Part shown: piece by piece, positions 57,170 through 64,000 of the stretch | Numbering within the stretch: the stretch's first letter is position 1 | Layout: every line of letters starts with the position of its first letter | DNA from: M50B103 sp041667565 | GTDB taxonomy: Bacteria; Fidelibacterota; Fidelibacteria; Fidelibacterales; Fidelibacteraceae | Assembly (NCBI GenBank): GCA_964572745.1 | Contig: CAZNFT010000003.1 | Span: 7,922-71,921, forward strand | Direction: 5' to 3' | DNA length: 64,000 bases | Notes under the pieces: model-generated | What the model saw: only the letters and a program-made list of their open reading frames with translations | Databases searched by the model: none | What the model was told of the DNA's origin: nothing | Made by a program: the position numbers and the translations under genes

Positions 57170-57922
57170 ATGAAAAAGTTTTTTTTAATATTATCAGTGG
57201 CAATTTTATTAATGTCTTGTCAGAAGCTTACGGTCATGACTTATAATATTCATGCAAGTAAAGGGATGGACAAGGTTTATGATGCAAAAAGGATAGCTGC
57301 TGTCATTAAAGAACAAGCTCCAGACTTTGTAGCCTTGCAAGAAGTCGATCGTTTAACAGAAAGATCCGGCAAGCTGGATGTTTTTGCTGTAATAAAGGAA
57401 GAAACCGCTATGCACGGTGTTTTTATGAAAACGTTCAATTACCAAGGCGGGGAGTATGGTAATGCTATTTTGTCAAAACATCCTATTCTTGATAGTAAAT
57501 TATACCGTCTGCCTTCCAAGCAAGAATATGAACCTCGTCTTATGATGATGATAAGTTGTTTGACCAATAAAGGTGATACTTTATATTTTTATAATACACA
57601 TCTCGATCACCATAGAAATGATTCAGACAGACCCTCTCAGATGGAGGCGATCAAAGCATTGCTGAAAGATAAAAAAGCCAAGATGTTCTTAGCAGGAGAT
57701 TTTAATTGTGAACAAGATAGTGAAACACTTTTAATACTTGAAGATTTTTTTCTAAGAGCTGAATCTGAAGAGTTTACGTATCCCTCAGATAAACCCGACC
57801 GTACAATTGATCATATTTTTTATTCTTATGATCAGGATATAAAATTCCGAAAGGCTAAAGTTATCGAAGAAACTGTTGCATCCGATCATCGACCGGTTGT
57901 GGCAAAATTCTATATTAAATAA
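57170..57922 (+). CDS. Endonuclease/exonuclease/phosphatase family lipoprotein
   Basis: The 250-residue protein has a lipoprotein signal with lipobox LLMSC (Cys17). The EEP motifs are all visible: MTYNIHASKGMD, ALQEVDRLTERSG, NTHLDHHRNDSDR, LAGDFNCEQDSE, DHIFYS and ASDHRPVVA. The pattern is that of the Mg-dependent phosphodiesterases and sphingomyelinase-like group rather than the nuclease-type protein at 31596. It is likely anchored in the outer or inner membrane, facing the periplasm or outside. An AAGGGA site precedes the ATG. Confidence 0.85.
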   Translation: MKKFFLILSVAILLMSCQKLTVMTYNIHASKGMDKVYDAKRIAAVIKEQAPDFVALQEVDRLTERSGKLDVFAVIKEETAMHGVFMKTFNYQGGEYGNAILSKHPILDSKLYRLPSKQEYEPRLMMMISCLTNKGDTLYFYNTHLDHHRNDSDRPSQMEAIKALLKDKKAKMFLAGDFNCEQDSETLLILEDFFLRAESEEFTYPSDKPDRTIDHIFYSYDQDIKFRKAKVIEETVASDHRPVVAKFYIK

Positions 57923-57942
57923 ACTTTTTGCTAAATTAGAAT

Positions 57943-57975
57943 ATAGCCTTGGCTTTTGCCAAGGCTATTTTTTTA
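57943..57975 (+). terminator. Terminator of the EEP lipoprotein gene
   Basis: The ten-base stem ATAGCCTTGG / CCAAGGCTAT with a six-base loop is followed by TTTTTTT. It lies 20 bases after the stop at 57922. Confidence 0.9.
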
Positions 57976-58014
57976 CCCAAAATAAAAAAGCAGAGAAATA
58001 CTCTGCATAAAAAG

Positions 58015-58098
58015 TACCCGGGGCGGGATTTGAACCCGCATGTCCGTAAGGACACTAGACCCTGAACCTAGCGCGTCTGCCAATTTCGCCACCCGGGC
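58015..58098 (-). tRNA. tRNA-Leu (anticodon CAG)
   Basis: On the minus strand the acceptor arm starts GCCCGGG, with the 3' partner CCCGGGT and discriminator A. The anticodon stem CTAGG / TCTAG closes the loop TTCAGGG, giving CAG. The long variable arm (TGTCCTTACGGACA) is the class II feature of leucine tRNAs. CCA is not encoded. Confidence 0.95.
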
Positions 58099-58110
58099 TA
58101 ATTTAAAATA

Positions 58111-58449
58111 TCATTTTTTTTCTTCAGCCTGCAGGCGCTCAGCTTCAGATTCTAGTGTAGAGATCGTTGTTTTCAATTCATCTATTTGGCTTAACATATC
58201 ATTTAAATTATCGATACTGCCAAGGTCAAAAGTTTTGTTTTCATTTATAAAAGTGCTGGTGCTTTCGCCCAATTCTTGATAACATTTTAACAATATTCTG
58301 CGCGTTTGGAAAATCTCATATTTTATTTTTCCAAGTTTGCCAAATTCATTTGCTTTATCTTTGGTTGTCTTATAAGCTTCGTCAATTTTTGGGCTTAGAC
58401 TTTCCCACCATTGAGATAACTTGCTTTTACTTTTAGTATATGTTTCCAT
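58111..58449 (-). CDS. Small coiled-coil hypothetical protein
   Basis: I do not recognise a family. The 112-residue product is charged and helical. It begins TKSKSKLSQWWESLSPKIDEAY and its second half (about residues 78-110) is a clear coiled coil (LNDMLSQIDELKTTISTLES). There is no signal peptide. A GGAG site lies 7 bases before the ATG on the minus strand, which supports it as a real gene. It ends 12 bases before the tRNA-Leu gene on the same strand. Confidence 0.7.
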   Translation of the reverse strand: METYTKSKSKLSQWWESLSPKIDEAYKTTKDKANEFGKLGKIKYEIFQTRRILLKCYQELGESTSTFINENKTFDLGSIDNLNDMLSQIDELKTTISTLESEAERLQAEEKK

Positions 58450-58531
58450 AATTTACTCCATTTTTCAGTCCAATTTACATGATAATCATCAGCGTGTCAA
58501 TACTTATAAAGAACAAATATCAAAAAATAGT

Positions 58532-60151
58532 TTATGACAGGCTTTTATTGTTGATAATTATATCATTATTTTCAGTTACACGGCCAATAGTACTTGAGCT
58601 TAAGTTGTAATTAGATGTGATCTTAGCAAGATCTATCAAGTGTTTTTCTTTAATGCTTATCAGTGCTGCGGCCTGATGTTCTCCGTATATAAATATTTGT
58701 TCCGGTCCTTTTCTTTCCGAATAGATCTTTGCGCCTTTGCTATGTGAACAGGCGGTTTTTAAGGCAGTGATCAACCCACCTCTGCCAATAAAATTCGCAG
58801 AAACAAGGATGTTTTTGTTTTTGCATTCATCAAGTACATCAACTAGTGCAGCAAGGGTTCCTGTCATAATTCCGGGAGGTGTAAAGGGCGTTTTGTGTCC
58901 GAGTATATGTGCATAAGCCGATCCTCTTATTTCACCATTGGGATCGCCAAGGAGACAAATAAAATTATTTTCTTCCTGGAAAGTATCGGGTATTATATCA
59001 TCCTGTTTTTTGCAAATGAAAAAAAGTTTGAGATGATTTTCTTTACCGTGGATAATACAATTATTTGCCATGGGTATTCCAAACAATTTTGCGGCTTTGG
59101 CTATGGCACTTAAAGAAGTATCAATTTCCTGAGGAAAATCCGCTTTTGTTTCTGCATAGTAGGAAAGCGCTAGTGGTTTATAGCCGCGATAATGCAATGA
59201 AACAATGGCAGATAAAGTATGTAAGCTGATACCATTAGGTGTAAAGGAGAGTGATTTCAAAGGGAAATTTTCAATAAAGAGGTCGGGAAGAGAGTCAAAA
59301 CATAATTTCTTGGAAGGACTTTCTTTTTTTTCTTTTTTAAGAAAATTTGCCAGCTGTTCAAGAAGGTCCTCGGGTTCTTTATCCAGGTCTATAGAATTTG
59401 GATCTTCAGTATTTTGGTCTAAGACGCTTTTTGCAGGGGAAGCGGTATTTTGTAGAAGAAATAATTGTTTTAGATTGGCAATGGGTAATTCTAATGTTGT
59501 CAGTTCATTATCTAAGCTAATAATGGGGAAGGACCTTGTTTTTCCAATAAAAGCAGGAATGGTATCGAGATATTTAATAGCATTCTTGAAATTTTTATCC
59601 CGGTTTTCTTCAACGAGATAAATAAGTCCGTTTTTATAATGTTTAAGTAAGCGCTGTGCTGAACAGGTTAAATGAATGCCGGTTTGAATTTCGGCACACA
59701 TATTACAAATTCTTTCCCAAGGTGTTTCGTCTTTGATCAAAGAAATATGGTCCGAGAATTGACTGACTCTTTTGAGAGCGTCGTTGGCTTCGTGCTGACT
59801 GGTGGAATGCAAGTAGATATTGTAATTTGATATTCGGGCATTTATATGTTTTTCATTTTCCGGTTTTGTAATGCCCAGCATAATATTGCCTTGCCCGTGT
59901 TTATAACACTCGGAGGTGTTTAGCTGGCGAGTCGCCATATCCAGAGAACATCTTAGTTTACTTGTATGGTTTGAAACATAGAGATAATGATCGTCATCAA
60001 TGTTTAAAAAAAGTGCCCGAGATGCGCTGTATCTGTCAAAGCGTTTCTGTATATTATAGTTTTCGGGATTAAAGCAGTTATAAAAGTGCATTTCGCCCTG
60101 ATCGGGTTCCCGTCCTAAAATTTTCGTCAAATATGTTGTAAATGTTTTCAT
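58532..60151 (-). CDS. Orphan protein with PurL/AIR-synthase-like C-terminal half
   Basis: The 539-residue cytoplasmic protein has an N-terminal half (residues 1-245) with no recognised family, a charged linker rich in Glu, Asp and Lys (about 245-285), and a C-terminal half (about 300-535) that follows the order of a PurL (FGAM synthase) AIRS module. The matching pieces are a helix with a HYRGYKPLAL end (PurL: VGAEPLAL), LFGIPMANNCIIHGKEN (PurL: LGIPVVGGNVSLYNE), FICLLGDPNGEIRGSAYAHILG, then ILVSANFIGRGGLITALKTA (PurL: AHDVSEGGLAVAL), and IGRVTENNDIII near the end. The active-site residues typical of PurL are mostly replaced, so it may be a non-catalytic relative. Family assignment is by pattern only. 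No purine genes are nearby. Confidence 0.6.
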   Translation of the reverse strand: MKTFTTYLTKILGREPDQGEMHFYNCFNPENYNIQKRFDRYSASRALFLNIDDDHYLYVSNHTSKLRCSLDMATRQLNTSECYKHGQGNIMLGITKPENEKHINARISNYNIYLHSTSQHEANDALKRVSQFSDHISLIKDETPWERICNMCAEIQTGIHLTCSAQRLLKHYKNGLIYLVEENRDKNFKNAIKYLDTIPAFIGKTRSFPIISLDNELTTLELPIANLKQLFLLQNTASPAKSVLDQNTEDPNSIDLDKEPEDLLEQLANFLKKEKKESPSKKLCFDSLPDLFIENFPLKSLSFTPNGISLHTLSAIVSLHYRGYKPLALSYYAETKADFPQEIDTSLSAIAKAAKLFGIPMANNCIIHGKENHLKLFFICKKQDDIIPDTFQEENNFICLLGDPNGEIRGSAYAHILGHKTPFTPPGIMTGTLAALVDVLDECKNKNILVSANFIGRGGLITALKTACSHSKGAKIYSERKGPEQIFIYGEHQAAALISIKEKHLIDLAKITSNYNLSSSTIGRVTENNDIIINNKSLS

Positions 60152-60253
60152 AGTTAAGAATACGGATTTCTTTGCTAAAATCCAAATGTCACTAGGGGCT
60201 TTTAATTGTTTTTAAGAATGCTTTACAGTAGAATCATGTGTTTTGCTAAGATC

Positions 60254-61666
60254 TTAGTGTTTTACAAGAGATAATTTTGCAACAGTTTCAATATGAGCGG
60301 TATGAGGGAACATATCGACAGGTTGAATTTTTTCCACCTTATAAGCGGCCTTGCATAGCAGTTCAATATCTCTGGCTTGAGTAGAGGGATTACAGGAAAC
60401 ATAGATAATTGAAGGTGCTTTTAGATCGATTAATTGTTTAATGAATTTAGGATTCAATCCGGCCCTGGGAGGATCTACAATGGCCAGATCGGGTTTGTTC
60501 AATTTTGTAATGAGTTCCTGCTTGTGTTGCAAAAATTTATTAAGATCCGCTTCAAAGAAACGACAGTGTTCAACCTTATTCCTTTTGGCATTCATTTTTG
60601 CGTTTTTGACCGCATCTTTTACGACTTCAAAACCGATGACTTCTTTGACTTTATCAGCGATATAAAGAGAGATTGAGCCGGCGCCTGAGAAAAAATCCCA
60701 AACGACCATGTCTTGTTTAAAATCTCCAAATTCAAGGATGACATTGTAGAGCTGTTCTGCACCTTTAGTATTCGTCTGGAAAAAGGAGTTTGCAGATATT
60801 TCATAATTCAGACCACCGAGAGAATCATGAATTACTGAGTTGCCATATAAGAGAATTTCACGTTCACCTATGGAATGATCACCTTTGGAATTGGTAATAT
60901 TATTCACAATTGAAACAACATTGGGATACTTTACTTTAATCTCTTCTACCAAGGGAGCCAAAATTTCACGATCTTCGTATCGGGTGACCAAATTTAGCAT
61001 AATCTCCTGACTATGCTCACCTTTTCTGATCATGACAGAACGAAGAAATCCTGTCCATTCTCTGGCATTATTCAGAGTAACTTTATTTTTTCTTGCCCAA
61101 TTTTTGATCGTTAAAAATAGAGCATTTCTTTCATCGTCCTGCAGGAGGCAGGCCTTGATATCAAGAATTTTGTCAAATCGACCGGGAGCATGAAGTCCGA
61201 TAGCAAAATTTTCATCAGTTCCGGGATCGTTTTCTTTGAGAAGCCAGCGGGATAAACCGGCTGAAAAATCCATTTTATTTCTATAGGCAAATACATCAGG
61301 AGCGGGAAGTGTTGGAAGAATAGGGACATCCGGCATTTTCACTAAATGTGAGTAAACATCTTTGACCTGCTCTGTCTTGATCTCTAATTGTTTAGTGTAA
61401 TTTAAATTTTGGAATTTACATCCTCCGCAATCGTTAAAATAAGGACAGGGAGCTTCAACATAGTCGGGGGATTGTTCTAAGACCTCTTTAATAATAGCTT
61501 CAGCGTATCCCGATTTCTTTTTTATGATAAGAGCTTTAACTTTTTGCCCCGGTAAGGCATCACGAACAAAAATCACAAAATTGTTAAGTTTTGCAATTCC
61601 CTTGGCGCCAAAAGCAATGCTTTCAATTTCTAAATTAACTAAATCATTTTTTCTGATCTCTGACAT
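60254..61666 (-). CDS. rlmD: 23S rRNA (uracil-C5)-methyltransferase, RumA/RlmD type
   Basis: The enzyme transfers a methyl group from SAM to C5 of a uridine in 23S rRNA or tRNA. The 470-residue protein has an N-terminal TRAM domain (LVNLEIESIAFGAKGIAKL), an iron-sulfur cysteine cluster (CPYFNDCGGCKFQ, from about Cys73), and the methyltransferase domain with VWDFFSGAGSISLYIA, VDPPRAGL and the catalytic SCNPST. The fourth cluster cysteine is likely in KACLLQD. RlmD, RlmC and TrmA-like members share this layout, so the target base is not certain. Two minus-strand genes lie on either side. Confidence 0.9.
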   Translation of the reverse strand: MSEIRKNDLVNLEIESIAFGAKGIAKLNNFVIFVRDALPGQKVKALIIKKKSGYAEAIIKEVLEQSPDYVEAPCPYFNDCGGCKFQNLNYTKQLEIKTEQVKDVYSHLVKMPDVPILPTLPAPDVFAYRNKMDFSAGLSRWLLKENDPGTDENFAIGLHAPGRFDKILDIKACLLQDDERNALFLTIKNWARKNKVTLNNAREWTGFLRSVMIRKGEHSQEIMLNLVTRYEDREILAPLVEEIKVKYPNVVSIVNNITNSKGDHSIGEREILLYGNSVIHDSLGGLNYEISANSFFQTNTKGAEQLYNVILEFGDFKQDMVVWDFFSGAGSISLYIADKVKEVIGFEVVKDAVKNAKMNAKRNKVEHCRFFEADLNKFLQHKQELITKLNKPDLAIVDPPRAGLNPKFIKQLIDLKAPSIIYVSCNPSTQARDIELLCKAAYKVEKIQPVDMFPHTAHIETVAKLSLVKH

Positions 61667-61735
61667 ATTTTCCTCATTTTATCTCGCCAATCTACAAGTT
61701 GAAAACAATAAATCAAAATAAATTTGGAGAATAAA

Positions 61736-61761
61736 AAAACGCTTAAGCAGTTAAGCGTTTT
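61736..61761 (-). terminator. Terminator of the beta-propeller lipoprotein gene
   Basis: The eleven-base stem AAAACGCTTAA / TTAAGCGTTTT with a four-base loop is followed on the minus strand by a run of T. It is about 140 bases after the stop at 61904, and just before the methyltransferase gene start. The bases between hold no gene. Confidence 0.85.
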
Positions 61762-61903
61762 ATTAAATTTTATTTTTCACAAACATAATCTCAAAGATTG
61801 TGGGCAATATTGGGAGACCAATTTATGTCGCCATAAGGAAGACATTTATTTTATTGTTATAGGTAAGCATGTCACCTATGTCATTAGTTTTATCTTAACT
61901 TTC

Positions 61904-63631
61904 CTATTCTTGGACAACATGACCTAAGATAATGTTAAGCTTGTCATTTTCATTTGAGGTTTTAAAGTCACCGCTAAGTTCGAGATATCCGGATATATTA
62001 AATCCTTCTGATATATCAAATCCGGTGATTGCCCAAGTTTTCCAGCCATTTCCATTAAATGTTCCAACAGGCGTACCGTTTATTTGAACGTTTTTAAAAA
62101 TGACTGATCCTCCCGATGTTTGTCCAATAACATCTAATTGAAGTATATTGGGTTCATCTGTAGGAGCAGGTGCTTGATAGGTTAAATATGATTCGTCTCC
62201 ATTAATACTTGAGGATAAGATATGTGTTGAGGGGTCGTAAGAAAAAGTAACAAAATATTCACCGGGAACCTCCCAAGTATAATCATTTTGGGATCTATTG
62301 TTGTTTCTGGCAATGTCATCAATACCCAGATAATGTTCTTTTCTATTGGTGTTAGAAAAGCTTTTAAATCGAACGGCCGCATATTTGGATTTAAATTTTG
62401 CAGAGCCATGGCTTGTTACAAGTTCTGATCCACCAAATCCGGTTCTTTGGATCTCAAGAATTTTAAAGCCACCGTAACCGGTTGCTACAAAAACTATATC
62501 ATCCTTACTTTCGACAAAGTTTGTAGAAGAATTAAATTCAGCCGATCCATATATCTCGATATCTTTTTCATCATATTTACGACCTACATAGACTCCAGCT
62601 GCACCATTTGCAATAAATATTAAGTCTTTATTGATCGAAACACCATTTGTAACATAATCGCTTTCACTGCTACCTTCCGGAGCTTGAGGACATGGAATTT
62701 CTTGAACAAGCGAACCGTCACTAAGCCTAACGACTTTTAAGCCTTCATCGTTTAAGGCTATAAAGGCATAATCACCATCAAGAGCTAATGTAGATTTAGA
62801 TTCGGGAATTGTTTTACCCGCAATAGTGTAGCTAGTGATAGTACTAAAATCTAAATTTTGTACAATATGTAACTTTGCAGGGGTCGCTGACAAAAACACG
62901 CAGTATTCATCTGAAAGTGCAATACTTCTAGCATCATGGACAGGATATGCATATAAGCTATCCATTTTATTTTTTTCAAAAAAGAGCAAATCACCATCTG
63001 AACCGGTTGTTGCAAATAACTTATCTTCATAAACAAAAACATCTGTTGCAACATATGAACTGACATCAACAACTTCAGTGTTACCGGTTAATTCGCCTTT
63101 AAAATTAAGATTCATGCATTCTAATATAGCGGGTGATTTATAGTCTGTATTCAAGTAGGGGTTGATGGCGCCTGCAAGATAGAGTTTATTGCTTGAATAA
63201 GCGACAGAGGATACATCAGTATCGGTAAATATAGCTTGAGATACCAATACGGGATTTTCAATATCGTTAATATCAAAAATTTCTACGCCACCCAAATAAT
63301 CTTCACCTTCACGATTGTAACTGACATAGGCCATATCGCCATTGATAGTAACATGTGATGCTCGCAATGTGAAGCCATCATAAACCGGAGGGTTTACTTC
63401 TGCGCGAAGGATTAATCTAAAATCTTGAGGAACGGAGATAGCGTGCGCTTTACCTAAAGTAGCTCCTAGGCTATCCAATTTAACTTCTGTATCACTTGTA
63501 ACAATACGACCTTCGAAGTTGTTGTTACTAATAATAATTCGTCCATTGTTTCTTTGATCTCCAAAAAAGTTACAGGAGCTTATGATTAGGGACACAACAA
63601 AAAGTATAATGACAGATAGTTTTGTTTTCAT
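61904..63631 (-). CDS. Beta-propeller (LVIVD-like repeat) lipoprotein
   Basis: The 575-residue protein has a lipoprotein signal with lipobox ISSC (Cys20). Residues from about 60 to 400 carry six or so repeats of a LVIVD-type pattern (GGVEIFDINDIENPVLVSQ, GLKVVRLSDGSLVQEI, GGFKILEIQR), which form a beta propeller found in many surface lipoproteins of FCB bacteria. The final 170 residues look like a jelly-roll or CBM-like domain (GGSVIFKNVQINGTPVGTF, NISGYLELSGDF). No catalytic motif is seen. A GGGAG site precedes the ATG. It is a single-gene unit with its own terminator; function unknown. Confidence 0.82.
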   Translation of the reverse strand: MKTKLSVIILFVVSLIISSCNFFGDQRNNGRIIISNNNFEGRIVTSDTEVKLDSLGATLGKAHAISVPQDFRLILRAEVNPPVYDGFTLRASHVTINGDMAYVSYNREGEDYLGGVEIFDINDIENPVLVSQAIFTDTDVSSVAYSSNKLYLAGAINPYLNTDYKSPAILECMNLNFKGELTGNTEVVDVSSYVATDVFVYEDKLFATTGSDGDLLFFEKNKMDSLYAYPVHDARSIALSDEYCVFLSATPAKLHIVQNLDFSTITSYTIAGKTIPESKSTLALDGDYAFIALNDEGLKVVRLSDGSLVQEIPCPQAPEGSSESDYVTNGVSINKDLIFIANGAAGVYVGRKYDEKDIEIYGSAEFNSSTNFVESKDDIVFVATGYGGFKILEIQRTGFGGSELVTSHGSAKFKSKYAAVRFKSFSNTNRKEHYLGIDDIARNNNRSQNDYTWEVPGEYFVTFSYDPSTHILSSSINGDESYLTYQAPAPTDEPNILQLDVIGQTSGGSVIFKNVQINGTPVGTFNGNGWKTWAITGFDISEGFNISGYLELSGDFKTSNENDKLNIILGHVVQE

Positions 63632-64000
63632 TTTTTTCTCCCTTGCTAGTTTTAATCAGATATTATTTGTAATAATAAAACATAACATACTATAATACAG
63701 CAAGTTTGATTGTTTGTCAAGGGTATATTTATTTCAGGCAATGAGTGATTGTTGAAAACTTAAAATATCATCTTTCCTTATTAGTATATCAACAAAAGCC
63801 AGAAGCGAGAAGTCTAGAATCTGAATCATGTCTTCAACCCCGAGTATTTCGAGGGGTTGAACAAATTCATTATTTCAATCAATCTAAAGCATGACTATTT
63901 TTTCACTTCGTTATGCTTCCTTTCTTTATCTTCCAAGCCTTCCTGAGTGACGAAGACCAAATCGAGACGCGATAAATCGTCGTCTTTATTTTCCGCTTAA
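63632..64000. other. Gene-poor right end with a palindromic hairpin
   Basis: The 369 bases contain the presumed promoter of the minus-strand lipoprotein gene and no clear gene. A nine-base perfect inverted repeat, TTCAACCCC (63833-63841) and GGGGTTGAA (63853-63861), with an eleven-base loop, has no T run on either strand. On the minus strand, 63900-63998 reads 33 charged codons between two stops without a start codon, which could be a remnant of a coding region, but this cannot be supported here. Confidence 0.5.

Noticed and set aside
63900..63998. Minus-strand run of 33 charged codons between two stops near the right edge.
   Set aside because: It has no start codon and a stop lies just inside the window edge; it could be chance or a decayed gene end, which cannot be decided here.

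Overview
The window looks like a chromosome segment of a Gram-negative, AT-rich, probably anaerobic bacterium of the FCB superphylum, most like Cloacimonadota, Marinimicrobia or a relative. The evidence is as follows. It carries core type IX secretion (T9SS) genes (porU, a porV/porQ-type gene, sprA). Two exported proteins end in a T9SS sorting domain with the YPNPFNP motif. There are many lipoproteins and outer-membrane proteins, a flavodiiron protein of the FprA type, and a remnant of a FISUMP-domain gene. The phylum is an inference from family content; no rRNA is present to settle it.

Layout. Positions 1-6000 hold two secreted T9SS cargo proteins: the 3' part of a large adhesin-like protein and a subtilisin-like protease with a C-terminal FG-GAP propeller. 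tRNA-Val, transketolase and tRNA-Thr follow. Positions 8476-13778 are a complete rod-shape operon, mreB-mreC-mreD-mrdA-rodA. It ends directly in a palindromic 24-bp tandem repeat that contains a 100-N assembly gap. Positions 14028-28391 are one collinear block: smpB, tyrS, tilS, hpt, ftsH, folP, cdaA, porU, porV/porQ, a lipoprotein and an SLBB protein. Most neighbours overlap or lie within a few tens of bases, and a terminator closes the block. Positions 28649-43297 are a second collinear block: uvrD/pcrA, a gph-like HAD phosphatase, a secreted EEP nuclease, rdgB, sprA, a glutaminyl-cyclase-like M28 protein, a CBM9-like protein, a soluble class III nucleotidyl cyclase and rmuC. Positions 43492-45486 form a compact envelope-stress-like module: ECF sigma factor, zinc anti-sigma factor and two Spy/CpxP-like periplasmic proteins.

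Positions 45600-46811 are a scar: the 3' end of a FISUMP gene cut by a degenerate IS with matching 25-bp terminal inverted repeats. On the minus strand follow an FprA flavoprotein, mutS2 and priA. mutS2 lies between two inverted copies of a 44-bp intergenic repeat. A trpR-trpB operon without trpA follows on the plus strand, facing a hybrid histidine kinase across a shared terminator. The right end holds an EEP-family lipoprotein, tRNA-Leu, a small coiled-coil protein, an orphan protein whose C-terminal half resembles a PurL/AIR-synthase module, a RumA/RlmD-type methyltransferase and a beta-propeller lipoprotein.

How the genes work together. PorU, PorV/PorQ and SprA would export and anchor cargo such as the two proteins at the left end, and the adjacent glutaminyl cyclase may cap the new N-termini of exported proteins. 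The most unusual items are the orphan PurL-like protein, the trpR-trpB pair with an operator-like inverted repeat over its promoter, the inverted repeat pair around mutS2, the palindromic minisatellite with the assembly gap, and the broken IS without a target duplication. I did not find a clear multi-gene system that is wholly new.
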